In this document: in pieces, positions 17,158 to 25,356 of the stretch | Position numbering within the stretch: the stretch's first letter is position 1 | How the letters are laid out: each line of letters begins with the position of its first letter | Source: Haloplanus salinus | GTDB lineage: Archaea > Halobacteriota > Halobacteria > Halobacteriales > Haloferacaceae | Reading direction: 5' to 3' | Assembly (NCBI RefSeq): GCF_003336245.1 | Contig: NZ_QPHM01000003.1 | Span: 248,001-312,000 of the forward strand | DNA: 64,000 nt | Position numbers and translations under genes: made by a program | Notes under the pieces: generated by a model | The model's input: only the letters and a program-made list of their open reading frames with translations | What the model was told of the DNA's origin: nothing | Databases searched by the model: none

Positions 17158-18174
17158 ATGGACGCCGCCCGGATTGCAATCGTCGTGCTCGTGCTCACCT
17201 TCGTGGCGACACCAGCACTCGCACACGTGCCGGCGTTTCCCGGCGACAACACGGATCCCGACCGGGCACTTGCGGTTCCCGACGCGACCAAATCGTGGTC
17301 GTTCTACGACCGCCTAGAGCGTGGACAGGTCAAGTACTACAGATTGACCCTCAGAGATGGACAGCGGCTACGATTCGGGACCTTTACGCCATCGAGCGGT
17401 GAGTTTACCCCCTCGGTAGTCCTGATGAGCGAGTCGTTGAATCGGACCGATCGGGTTCCGAGCGGGATGACCGTACCGGAGGGAATGGGCGCGGTGGTGT
17501 TCGAGGGTGACCGTCCTGACACAGCGACCTACGAGCCGTTCACCCCATCCGCGAACTATCACACGATCAGCGTCGAGCGGACCGTCGAGGAGGGCGGGGT
17601 GTACCTGCTGGCCGTCTACGCGCCCCGAAACGCGAGCGGTCCGGTCGGCGTAACCATCGGTTACGAGGAGGAGTTCTCGCCGGCCGAGTACCTAACCGTC
17701 CCGTTCGACCTCGTTCGAGTCCACCTCTGGGAAGGCCAGCATCCACTCGTCGTCGCCGGTCCCTGGCTCGTCACCCTCCTCGGTGGCGCCGTACTGCTTC
17801 ACGTCCGACGACGTGACGACTGGACGGTTCCGATGATGTGCTACGGGTTGATCGGCGCGGGCACGCTCGTTCTCGGGACTGGCGTGAGTACGCTCGTCCA
17901 GATGGGGATTGCGTTGTCTTCGATCGGCCCCACGGCGGGAATGCTCGTCACGGCGGTATTCATCGCCGTCCCGGCGGTGTGTGGGGCCTGGGTGCTACGG
18001 TGCGTGCTCCGCGACGATTTCGTGTTGGGGTTCAGAACGCGGATCGGTCTTGCGGTTGCAGGCGCGGCGACTCTGGTGACGTGGGCCGGGTTCATCGTCG
18101 GCCCAGCAGTACTGCTTCTGGCTGCACTGGTACCGACGAGATGGATCGAACCATCGCGAGATCCGGAACGATAA
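17158..18174 (+). CDS. Exported membrane-anchored protein
   Basis: A 338-residue protein from the ATG at 17158, which gives a clean signal peptide (MDAARIAIVVLVLTFVATPA, cleavage after ALA). The extracellular half is beta-rich (WSFYDRLERGQVKYYRLTLR, GQRLRFGTFTPSSGEFTPSV, TVEEGGVYLLAVYAPRN), with bacterial pre-peptidase-like or lectin-like jelly-roll character. It is followed by four or so membrane helices (PLVVAGPWLVTLLGGAVLLH to AGFIVGPAVLLLAALVP). The N-terminal domain plausibly senses or binds an extracellular ligand. I do not recognise the family. It is divergent from the broken SRPBCC gene. An upstream in-frame start at 17101 would spoil the signal peptide. Confidence 0.6.
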   Translation: MDAARIAIVVLVLTFVATPALAHVPAFPGDNTDPDRALAVPDATKSWSFYDRLERGQVKYYRLTLRDGQRLRFGTFTPSSGEFTPSVVLMSESLNRTDRVPSGMTVPEGMGAVVFEGDRPDTATYEPFTPSANYHTISVERTVEEGGVYLLAVYAPRNASGPVGVTIGYEEEFSPAEYLTVPFDLVRVHLWEGQHPLVVAGPWLVTLLGGAVLLHVRRRDDWTVPMMCYGLIGAGTLVLGTGVSTLVQMGIALSSIGPTAGMLVTAVFIAVPAVCGAWVLRCVLRDDFVLGFRTRIGLAVAGAATLVTWAGFIVGPAVLLLAALVPTRWIEPSRDPER

Positions 18175-18427
18175 TCCGTCACTCGACCGCGATCGTCGTC
18201 CGTTCGAAGTCGGCTGTGACGGGGTCGGGCACCGTTCCCATCAGGTACCCAGCGAACGGGCCAATAGCGTCCAGTACAACCTGTGTCGCACTCACTGCGG
18301 CTATTGCATGTGTAGCAACTTGACTGATAGTAACGGAACGAACACAGAGACACGGACAACTTCGCGTCGTTCCTCTCGAAGAGAACTATACTGAATTGCT
18401 ATGGATGTTCCCGATAGTCTATGAACC

Positions 18428-19252
18428 ATGATCTCGATCGGCCGATTCGCGAGAAGCGCACCGAGACTCCCCCTTATCGCTGGCCTCTCTCCGTTCGGGA
18501 AAGCGCTCGTCGCTCTGGGAACGTACGCCACATGGACGGTGATCACGTGGCTGCTGGAAGGCCGGATTCAAACCTTCCTCCACCCCGAAGCCGTGACCGA
18601 CCGCCTCGTGTACACGGGGGTTGCCAACGTCTTCGTCGGAACAATTCTCGCCCTACTCCTCGTCCGAGAATTCGTCGACTCCGAGTTCAGTTCCCGGGCA
18701 GAACTCGGCTTCCGCTCGGTCCCTCGTACCCTCGTAGCTGTCCTCCTCGCAGGAATCATTGGATTCGCTCTCTACGCACTCCAGCAACCGCCAACGACCG
18801 ACCCCGTCGTCGTCATGAACGTGTTTGCGCAGGTGCTTCCGGTCTCCATCGCCGAAGTCGCCGTCTGCTGGGTCGTCGTTGGGGGAAGCGTTGCAGCGTT
18901 GTTGCGCTCTCGTGGTCTGAATCAGTACCTCGCACGCGGGAGTGCGCTCGTACTCTCGAGTGTTCTCTTCGGAGTGTACCACGTCGCACATAGCCCGCCG
19001 TTCAATTCGCTCGAGATGGTCGGCCTCCTCACGGTCGTTGGTGTCGGAACGGGCCTGATTTACTTCGTGGGCGGATCGTTCTACGGTGCGCTCCTCTTCC
19101 ACAATCTCATGGCGCTGTTCGGTATCGTCTCGTCGCTCGCGGAAGCAGGGCAACTCGGGACGTACCAACAACCACTCGTGCCGCTCTTGGTGACCGCTCT
19201 CGTCGCCTTCGTCATCCTCGTCGGTTCGGAACGCCTGCTCGTTCGTCCCTAG
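18428..19252 (+). CDS. CPBP-like membrane protein with a degenerate active site
   Basis: A 274-residue membrane protein with the same fold plan as CPBP proteases. Where EExxxR is expected it reads PVSIAEVAVCWVVVGG: one Glu remains and the Arg is gone. The histidines are present: VLFGVYHVAHSPPFNSLEMV and GALLFHNLMALFGIV. Family members lacking the EExxxR pair are thought not to be proteases. It could still bind partners or act in immunity (inference). It starts MISIGRFARSAPRLPLIAGL. It is preceded by a 250-bp spacer with an AT-rich patch but no other gene. Confidence 0.65.
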   Translation: MISIGRFARSAPRLPLIAGLSPFGKALVALGTYATWTVITWLLEGRIQTFLHPEAVTDRLVYTGVANVFVGTILALLLVREFVDSEFSSRAELGFRSVPRTLVAVLLAGIIGFALYALQQPPTTDPVVVMNVFAQVLPVSIAEVAVCWVVVGGSVAALLRSRGLNQYLARGSALVLSSVLFGVYHVAHSPPFNSLEMVGLLTVVGVGTGLIYFVGGSFYGALLFHNLMALFGIVSSLAEAGQLGTYQQPLVPLLVTALVAFVILVGSERLLVRP

Positions 19253-19376
19253 CGAAACAGGTGTGACTCCCAGACAGCGGTGCGGAGAGTGAGGTTACGA
19301 TTCGAACGAGCAACTGTTCAGTTGGTGGGTCTCATTACGGCTCAAATTTTTGTAATCGCGTAGTGTCATCTCAGAT

Positions 19377-20810
19377 ATGTCTCTGCTGACGCGCAAGACC
19401 ATCCAGAACGGAGTCATCGGTGGCGTGGTTGGGTCCGCGCTCGGCTTCGTCCCACTCGTCCTCCTCGTCGCGCCACTGTTGGGTGGGGGCGTCGCGGGGT
19501 ACCTCGAACGCGACGATGCCAAGGGAGGATTAGTCGCGGGTGCCGTCGCTGGCATCGTCATGGCAGCACTCAGCACCGTCGTGACAGGCGTGATTCTCTT
19601 CACACGCTTCGGCGAGTTACCGTTCGGCCCGGAAACGCCGCTCCCCGGCCTCGGTATCGCTGCACTGCTGTCGCTTGCAGCCACCATTGGGCAAGTCCTC
19701 GTTGCGAGCATCGGCGGTGCGCTCGGCAGTCTCCTCGCGGGCGCCCATCTGTCCAAAGACGCTGCGGGTGAAGGTCACGAGCGTAACTGGAGCGTCGTCG
19801 TCGGAAGCTTAGTCGCCGGGATTCTGACGTTCGCCGTCGTCACCGTCGTCGTCGCCGTCGTGCTCGAAGCGTTCATCTGGTTGTCGCTGCTCGTCGCCCT
19901 TCCGATCGGATTCATTGCTGGTGCCGGTGTCGCCGTTCTCGGGTACCGCTACGTCACGCGCGCCCCCGACAGCAGCGTCAACTGGCGTGGTGTCGGTATC
20001 GGCGTCGTCGCCGTCGTCGTCGTCTTCGCGTTACTGCTCGGTGGCGTCTACGCGCTGGGCCAGCAACGCGCCGAGCAATCAGAGCAGAGTACCTACGAGT
20101 ACCAGGTGACGATCGCGACAAACCAGACGCTGACCAACGCGACGGTTTACGTGCCGGTCCCGGAGACGAACGGCGAATCGGAGCTCGGCGAGCAGTTCGT
20201 CGAGGACGTCCAGTACAGCCGCGAGACTCCTGCCATTCGTGGGTACGATGACACCCCCGCGCGTGTGAACTTCACCTACGAACTCGTCGACACGGAGCAC
20301 GGTCGGATGCTTGCCATCAGTGCAGACCGTATCGAAGTTCAGCGCGCCTACTACCGTGAGGTGGAGAACGAAACCATGGGGTGGCGCGAACCGATCCCCG
20401 AGTCGCAGTACGACCCCTCCAACCCCTCGATGGGGGTGGTCGACGACGGCACTTTCACGTTCTCCGTGACCACCACGAGCGAGGAGCCTATCGATACGGC
20501 AGCGCCGTTCGGAACGGAGCCACTGCTCACGCCGCAGTTCAACCGCACGCGGGTCGAGTGCAGGTATGGTCAACAGGAACGCCACCGCTGTTTCGAGTAC
20601 GACACCCGCGTGTACGCCACCTACGGGGCCCCCGAGGACACGACGGTGTACGTCTCCGCGCAACTCGACGGTCGCAACGAGTGGGTCGCCGGCGAGTGGA
20701 CGGGCAACGAATACCGCGAGTGGGCCCACACGGAACTGCTGGGCCCGGGCCAAGGCTGGTACGTCGTGCAAGGCGAACTGGAGGTCGGAAGCGGTCGCTA
20801 TCGGGATTAG
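19377..20810 (+). CDS. DUF5518-like membrane protein fused to an extracellular beta domain
   Basis: A 477-residue protein. Residues 1 to about 120 resemble the DUF5518-type Gly-rich helical hairpins of haloarchaea (NGVIGGVVGSALGFVPLVLL, GGLVAGAVAGIVMAALSTVV, GGALGSLLAGAHLSKDAAG). Two or three further helices follow at about 140-235. The C-terminal 240 residues are outside the cell, with several NxT/S sequons (NQTLTNATVYVPVPETNGES) and YRV-type beta strands. The two-part build suggests a surface sensor or channel-associated protein; function is unknown. It sits among other membrane genes on the same strand, each apparently with its own promoter. Confidence 0.6.
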   Translation: MSLLTRKTIQNGVIGGVVGSALGFVPLVLLVAPLLGGGVAGYLERDDAKGGLVAGAVAGIVMAALSTVVTGVILFTRFGELPFGPETPLPGLGIAALLSLAATIGQVLVASIGGALGSLLAGAHLSKDAAGEGHERNWSVVVGSLVAGILTFAVVTVVVAVVLEAFIWLSLLVALPIGFIAGAGVAVLGYRYVTRAPDSSVNWRGVGIGVVAVVVVFALLLGGVYALGQQRAEQSEQSTYEYQVTIATNQTLTNATVYVPVPETNGESELGEQFVEDVQYSRETPAIRGYDDTPARVNFTYELVDTEHGRMLAISADRIEVQRAYYREVENETMGWREPIPESQYDPSNPSMGVVDDGTFTFSVTTTSEEPIDTAAPFGTEPLLTPQFNRTRVECRYGQQERHRCFEYDTRVYATYGAPEDTTVYVSAQLDGRNEWVAGEWTGNEYREWAHTELLGPGQGWYVVQGELEVGSGRYRD

Positions 20811-21016
20811 TCCCGCGACTTGCGATTTCTAATTGTCGTCAAGTGACCTCTTCCAGTACTGTTTTCGGCGGAAGAGCGCGCCGACCAGTTCGAAGACGGG
20901 GCCCTGGAACGTCGACACGGACTGAACGAGCCACGCGGAGACACACTCCGTCTTGGCATCGCAGTTGAGACTCGCCGTCCGACGCTATTTATCCCGCTTC
21001 CGCGTACTGTCGACGT

Positions 21017-21556
21017 ATGGACACCAGACTCGCTCTCGCCGTCGGACTCGTCGTCGGTCTGGTCGTCGGTGCGGCGGGGGGCGCAGCGGCCGGTGCCGCG
21101 CTCGTTCCGACTCAGAGCGTCTCGTCGCCGTCGTTCTCGACCTCGACTGGGACGGGGTGTGTGAGCACCCCCGCGACCGGCGGCTGGGTCGGACAGGTTC
21201 CTAACGGAGAGACGCGGACGGTGGCACTCAATTTCACGTTCACACACGACGTGACCGACGTGAACGTTCGGGCGAATCTCACGGAGCCGAGTCCGGGGCA
21301 CTACCGCTTCACCGTCGAAGTCGCGCCCGGCGACGGGGTGAAGGGCCAGCCCCCGGCGGATTGTACGCCGCGGACCACATTCGACGCACTCCTCTCACTT
21401 CCCGGCGACTTCCGGACGGTAACAGTCGTCCTCGACGGAGCCGTCGTGACGCAAGTCGAGCACCCAGAGGACTCGTTCGCCACGTTCCGCACGCTCTCGG
21501 GGAACTACAGCGTGACCGTCGACGAAGACGAGGGCAGCCGACTCGACTCGTCGTGA
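21017..21556 (+). CDS. Membrane-anchored secreted protein of unknown function
   Basis: A 179-residue protein with a Gly/Ala-rich N-terminal membrane anchor (LALAVGLVVGLVVGAAGGAA). A beta-rich exterior domain follows: GETRTVALNFTFTHDVTDVN, HYRFTVEVAPGDGVKGQPPA, and DFRTVTVVLDGAVVTQVEH. Two cysteines (GTGCVST and PADCTPR) could form a disulfide. The frame is well supported by third-position GC bias. No family is recognised. It is convergent with the broken CPBP gene on the opposite strand. Confidence 0.6.
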   Translation: MDTRLALAVGLVVGLVVGAAGGAAAGAALVPTQSVSSPSFSTSTGTGCVSTPATGGWVGQVPNGETRTVALNFTFTHDVTDVNVRANLTEPSPGHYRFTVEVAPGDGVKGQPPADCTPRTTFDALLSLPGDFRTVTVVLDGAVVTQVEHPEDSFATFRTLSGNYSVTVDEDEGSRLDSS

Positions 21557-21625
21557 CCGACGAACGCCGAGGCGTCGACACAGTCGTAGGCGACGCGCGC
21601 CCCGACGAGCGGCCGGCCCCGCCGC

Positions 21626-22135
21626 TCACCCGACGAACCCGTGAGCGATGCCCGCAGGGAGGAGCGTCCCGCGCCTGTCGACGAGCCATCCAGTGACGAT
21701 GCCGACGAGGAACACGACGAGGAGCAGTGGCCACGCTGAGACGGGGTAATACCCGAGATGAGCGAGCGCGAAGACACCCGCCTGTCCGACGATTGCGACG
21801 AGACGCCCGTATCGCTCCTGGAGGAGACTCTGGAGGAACCCACGGAACAGCGTCTCCTCCTAGAAGGCGGCGATGGCGAACCCGAAGAACCACCCGAGCA
21901 GCAGGTTCACTGCGAAGCCGCTCGCTGCGTCCGCCGCGACGGTCGGAGAGGGGTCGGCGCCGGCCTCCCCAACAGGAGCGAGTCCGGCGAAAAGCGCAGT
22001 GAGGGCGAGCGTGCCTCCGAGGGTGGCGGCGAGCACGAGGACGATACCGGCGACGCCCCAATTGAGGGCCGCGACGGAACTCCCCCATCGGTTCGACCGA
22101 TTTCGATGCGCCTCGGCCGAGGAATCGGCATCCAA
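21626..22135 (-). pseudogene. CPBP intramembrane protease gene interrupted by an amber stop
   Basis: From the ATG at 22135 the frame encodes membrane helices (NWGVAGIVLVLAATLGGTLA, NLLLGWFFGFAIAAF), then TAG at 21862-21860. The same frame continues EETLFRGFLQSLLQERYGRL, VFALAHLGYYPVSAWPLLLV, and TLLPAGIAHGFVG, then stops at 21626. EExxxR and the later histidines are thus all intact behind the stop, which falls directly before the catalytic glutamates. The C-terminus also looks short after AHGFVG. It is the third CPBP relative in this cluster and is presumably non-functional. Confidence 0.75.
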
Positions 22136-22223
22136 TTCGACAGTTGTACGCCAATCGTTTTACCCGACTGCCGCCTCGTACAGCACAATTCGACCGTGAC
22201 CGATCGCGGTCCGTTCGACTCGT

Positions 22224-22511
22224 ATGCCACTCGCACAACTCCTCGAACAGTACGTCAGCCTCGGCATCTTCCTCGTGGCCGCGGCGCTCAGTGCGCTCAG
22301 CTATCTGGCGTGGCGTCGCGAACGTGACCGCCGAATGGGTATCGTCACCGCCGGCTACGCGATGTTCGCCCTCTACGGCCTCATCGTATTTCTCGAATAT
22401 CCCCTGCTTCCGTACGTTCCGTACACGACGCTCGAGTTACTCGAACACGGGAGTGCAGTCCTCATCCTCGGGGGCCTCATCGCGTTCTTCCTCGCGCTCA
22501 CACGGGACTGA
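22224..22511 (+). CDS. Small three-helix membrane protein (DUF7521-like)
   Basis: A 95-residue protein with three membrane helices (SLGIFLVAAALSALSYLAWR, MGIVTAGYAMFALYGLIVFL, HGSAVLILGGLIAFFLALTR). The spacing to the regulator gene that follows is three bases, so they form one operon. A similar small membrane protein is paired with an HTH gene at 37.0-37.6 kb in the opposite gene order. Haloarchaea often carry such pairs, whose membrane partner is called DUF7521 as far as I remember. The protein may tether or modulate the regulator (inference). Confidence 0.65.
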   Translation: MPLAQLLEQYVSLGIFLVAAALSALSYLAWRRERDRRMGIVTAGYAMFALYGLIVFLEYPLLPYVPYTTLELLEHGSAVLILGGLIAFFLALTRD

Positions 22512-22514
22512 GCA

Positions 22515-23036
22515 ATGCCGGAGCCCGACCTCGAATTGGAATCTCGACGAGCGATCTATCAGGAGATTGCCGCCATCCCCGGGATTCATTTCCGTGCCCT
22601 ACTCGACGAACTCGACTACGCACAGGGAACCCTCCAGTACCAGCTCCGCTGGCTGGCCGACGAAGGGCTGATCGACGTCTCCGAGGACGGCAAGTACACA
22701 CGGTACTACCCTGCTGCGGAGTTCGACGACGCCGATCGGACCGTGATGAACGCTCTCCGGCGGGAGTACAGTCGTCGCATTCTCGCGCACCTCCTCGTCG
22801 ACGGCCCGCTCTCGACGACCGAGTTGAGCGACCGACTGGAGAAGGCCCAGTCGACCGTCTCGTGGCATCTCTCGAAACTCGCCGATGCCGGACTCGTCAC
22901 CAAAGAACGGGACGGCCAACGCGTGCTGTACCGTGTGTCGGATTCGGACCGCGTCAGGTATCTGTACACGGTCCATCGTCAATCGTTCACCGACCGAATC
23001 GTCGACCGCCTCCTCGGACTCTGGGACAGTTACTGA
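22515..23036 (+). CDS. Tandem winged-helix transcriptional regulator
   Basis: A 173-residue protein with two winged helices. The first is at about 10-65: AIYQEIAAIPGIHFRALLDE, YAQGTLQYQLRWLADEGLID, and wing DGKYTRYYPAAEF. The second is at about 75-140, of ArsR/MarR type: MNALRREYSRRILAHLLVDG, STTELSDRLEKAQSTVSWHL, and wing ERDGQRVLYRVSDSDR. No cysteine pair for metal sensing is seen. It is cotranscribed with the small membrane protein upstream. Its 3' end overlaps the 3' end of the convergent ferric-reductase-like gene by seven bases. Its target is unknown; the neighbouring redox operon is an obvious candidate. Confidence 0.75.
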   Translation: MPEPDLELESRRAIYQEIAAIPGIHFRALLDELDYAQGTLQYQLRWLADEGLIDVSEDGKYTRYYPAAEFDDADRTVMNALRREYSRRILAHLLVDGPLSTTELSDRLEKAQSTVSWHLSKLADAGLVTKERDGQRVLYRVSDSDRVRYLYTVHRQSFTDRIVDRLLGLWDSY

Positions 23037-23575
23037 CGCGACGGCGCACTGGAGAGCGTTCCCCGAAGCACGAGCACACGCAGCAGGAGGACGTACACGA
23101 CGAACACGAGCGAGGGGCCCAGTAACGGACGAATTAACCCCATGATGTCGGTGCCGATGGCCGCTGCGTGGATCGTGCCGAACGCGAACCCAGCGTACGC
23201 GAACGAATGTACGACGCGGGGACCCCACGGTCGCTCGAACCGCTTCGCGTCGGTAAATCCGAGGACGGCGACGACGAGCAACGCCAGCGCCCCGACACCG
23301 ACGGCGACGCCGCCTACGAAGTACGGCATCGAGTACGCCGGCTCCGGGACCTGTCCGGTGAGGACGAACCACGCATCGACGACACCGAGACCCGCGTGGA
23401 GAAGGGTCACCAGCATCGCGAAGACCGACAGTTCGACGTGGACACGACGGGCCGCCTCGTGCAAGGCGCCGAACGACGCCGTGTTGTACAGGATTCCCGT
23501 GAGGACGGCGAGATACAGGGCTGGATACGTGAGGAGGGCCGCCCCACGGTCCAGATACCAGACGATCGCCGACAT
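23030..23575 (-). CDS. Ferric reductase-like transmembrane (b-heme) protein
   Basis: A 181-residue polytopic protein from the ATG at 23575 (MSAIVWYLDRGAALLTYPAL). It has about five helices and paired histidines in adjacent helices: ASFGALHEAARRVHVELSVF and MLVTLLHAGLGVVDAW, then VVHSFAYAGFAFGTIHAAAI. This arrangement fits the ferric-reductase/YedZ-like transmembrane domain that carries two b hemes across the membrane. There is no FAD or NAD domain, so electrons must come from a partner. It is the last gene of a four-gene operon with a TSP3-like protein, ApbE and an acidic His-rich protein. Confidence 0.7.
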   Translation of the reverse strand: MSAIVWYLDRGAALLTYPALYLAVLTGILYNTASFGALHEAARRVHVELSVFAMLVTLLHAGLGVVDAWFVLTGQVPEPAYSMPYFVGGVAVGVGALALLVVAVLGFTDAKRFERPWGPRVVHSFAYAGFAFGTIHAAAIGTDIMGLIRPLLGPSLVFVVYVLLLRVLVLRGTLSSAPSRQ

Positions 23576-23862
23576 CAGGACGCCCCCGTCGTCGCGACGA
23601 CGTCCGGACAGCCGTCCGAATCCTGGAATCCGTTCGTCGTCTCCGGACGCGTCGGGCACTGGTCAGTACTGTCGTCGAGCCCATCACCGTCGTAATCGGT
23701 CGGCGCGTGACGCGTCGTGACCGTCCGATTCACGAGGTCGTGTCGTTTCTCTTCGGTCGCCTGGGCGGCACGGACGTCTCCGATCCCCCAGAGCAACGGT
23801 ACCGCGACGACGAGGACGGCTATCGCGACGACGGTGATGCGTTGTTTCTCAGTCCAGGACAT
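23575..23862 (-). CDS. Small membrane-anchored protein with calcium-binding (thrombospondin type-3-like) repeat
   Basis: A 95-residue protein: an N-terminal anchor (ITVVAIAVLVVAVPLLWGIG), then an extracellular part. The latter contains TDYDGDGLDDSTDQCPTRPE and NGFQDSDGCPDVVATTG. The DxDxDGxxDxxDxCP pattern is the calcium-binding TSP type-3 repeat, with two cysteines likely bridged. Its ATG lies inside the end of apbE (14-bp overlap) and its stop touches the next gene's start, so it is tightly coupled. It may be a calcium-stabilised surface partner of the redox proteins (inference). Confidence 0.65.
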   Translation of the reverse strand: MSWTEKQRITVVAIAVLVVAVPLLWGIGDVRAAQATEEKRHDLVNRTVTTRHAPTDYDGDGLDDSTDQCPTRPETTNGFQDSDGCPDVVATTGAS

Positions 23863-24712
23863 GTGTCTCGAACCCCTCGGTGGTGTGGAATACGCCGCCG
23901 TGCACGACGAGCGCTTCCGCATTCGCCCACGATTCGCCCAGCGAGAGCGCGTCGTCGAGCGGCAGGGCTGCCAGCGTCGTCGCGAGGGCATCCGCTTCCA
24001 TGCAGTCACGCTCGGCGACGACGGTGACCGACTCGTGACGCGAGCCGATCCGCTCGCTCGTCGGGTCGTAGATGTGATCCGTCCCGTTCCGGGTGCGACG
24101 ATAGCCACCTGAGGATGCGACGAACCAATCTGTCTCCAGTATCTTCAGCGGTGTCTCGTCGCCGTAGGGACTCTCCACGGCGACCGGACCGGGCGGCGGA
24201 GACATATCGCCACCGCCGCTCACGAACCCACGTCGACCGACGCCCGAGAGCGTAGCTGCCGCCCGATCGACGATGTAGCCTTTTGCCAGCCCGTTGAGGT
24301 CGAGCGGCTGGTCGGTTCTAACCTGCGCCCCATCGAGTTCGATATCGCCCACCTCGAACGTCTCCGGGAGCGACTGGCGGTCTCCCCGGAGAAACGCCTT
24401 GAGATCGTGCTCGACACGGCCCTGACGGATGTCGAACACGCCGGTCGTCCGTTCGTAGTACTCCAGTCCACGGCGCACGATGCGGGCCACGTGTTCGTTC
24501 TCGACGGATCCCGTCCGATTGAGCCGACTGACGGCACTCTTCCCGTCGAATGCGTTTAATCCCCCTTCGAGCCGCCGTACCGTCCGCTGTGCAGCATCGA
24601 CGCCAGTCGTCGACCGAACGCCGGTCGCCCGAATCACGAACTGCGTGTCACAACACTCGAATTCACGGTGTGTCTCACCCGCTCGTTCGTACACCGACGA
24701 CAACACGCTCAT
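23849..24712 (-). CDS. apbE: FAD:protein FMN transferase (ApbE)
   Basis: A 287-residue protein. ApbE hallmarks are AFDGKSAVSRLNRTGSVENE and YYERTTGVFDIRQGRVEHDL. The central LDLNGLAKGYIVDRAAATLS is followed by FVSGGGDMS. The late HIYDPTSERIGSRHESVTVV and the metal-site segment CMEADALATTLAALPLDDAL complete the set. The enzyme attaches FMN covalently through a phosphoester to Thr/Ser of exported redox proteins, using Mg and FAD. No lipoprotein signal is evident, so it may act inside or at the membrane. It is cotranscribed with the ferric-reductase-like protein, suggesting a flavin/heme electron path. No clear flavinylation target is visible in the operon. Confidence 0.85.
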   Translation of the reverse strand: MSVLSSVYERAGETHREFECCDTQFVIRATGVRSTTGVDAAQRTVRRLEGGLNAFDGKSAVSRLNRTGSVENEHVARIVRRGLEYYERTTGVFDIRQGRVEHDLKAFLRGDRQSLPETFEVGDIELDGAQVRTDQPLDLNGLAKGYIVDRAAATLSGVGRRGFVSGGGDMSPPPGPVAVESPYGDETPLKILETDWFVASSGGYRRTRNGTDHIYDPTSERIGSRHESVTVVAERDCMEADALATTLAALPLDDALSLGESWANAEALVVHGGVFHTTEGFETHVLD

Positions 24713-24721
24713 CCGACCATC

Positions 24722-25102
24722 TCACTCCGCTTCATCTTCGTCCTCGTCCTCGTCGTCGTGTTCCTCCTCTCGCTCTTCGTGTTCGCCCTCGTCCTCGTCG
24801 TCTTCGTGCTCTTCGTCGTCGTCTTCGTGCTCTTCGTCGTCGTCTTCGTACTCTTCGTGTTCGCCTTCGTCCTCGTAACCGGTCTGCGTCTGCACCGCCG
24901 GCGTGAAGTCCTGATTCGGCGTCGGCACGTCGGCAGCGGACTGTGGTGCGTCCGTCGATTGCGTCCCGGAGTCACCCGCAGTATCCCCCGGTGCCGTCAC
25001 ACCCGGAATCGGGAACGCGAGGCCACCGGCGATAACCGCGGTCAGGAGGGCTCCGGCAAGTGTGAACGCCACGATCTCGTTCTTCGGAATCGGGAGTCGC
25101 AT
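24722..25102 (-). CDS. Membrane-anchored protein with a long Asp/Glu/His-rich tail
   Basis: A 126-residue protein. A short N-terminal part and a membrane helix (VAFTLAGALLTAVIAGGLAF) come first, then a Ser/Thr/Asp linker. About 55 residues of near-repeats follow: units like DDDEEHE recur (EYEDDDEEHEDDDEEHEDDE), with at least six His spaced among acidic residues. The C-terminus is pure Asp/Glu. Such a tail would lie outside the cell and could bind cations or metal ions through clustered His and carboxylates. It is the first gene of the ApbE operon (nine bases to apbE). The opposite strand reads as a spurious Ser- or Leu/Val-rich frame. Confidence 0.7.
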   Translation of the reverse strand: MRLPIPKNEIVAFTLAGALLTAVIAGGLAFPIPGVTAPGDTAGDSGTQSTDAPQSAADVPTPNQDFTPAVQTQTGYEDEGEHEEYEDDDEEHEDDDEEHEDDEDEGEHEEREEEHDDEDEDEDEAE

Positions 25103-25356
25103 ACTACCACGCCTCCTCGATACCGTCCGTTCTGGGCACCAATCGACTGTGTGTGCGAGCCATCACGACAGCGAGTAGCCAATGGGTCACGTAAGCCGTT
25201 CGCGTCCAACAGTCGAATGTTCGTACAGTCGTCGAAACGTCTCCTCGGACGGTCACTGCCGCTTGTGAGCGACTGGCGGTCGAGAACGCGTCCGGTGTTC
25301 AGCACGGTCTCTCGAACGTTCTCGTTGAGTCACGTCGAGAGCCGTCCGTCGACGAC

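Noticed and set aside
5605-21862. Three in-frame TAG codons (5605, 12766, 21860) inside otherwise continuous genes suggested pyrrolysine or readthrough
   Set aside because: The residues expected at the three sites differ (Trp in TnpB, other residues in the regulator and the CPBP gene), each gene is also damaged elsewhere or shortened, and other genes here end normally at TAG. Ordinary loss of function explains them better.
24480-24878. Ser-rich and Leu/Val-rich open frames on the plus strand near 24.7 kb
   Set aside because: They are the complement of the Asp/Glu-repeat coding sequence on the minus strand.
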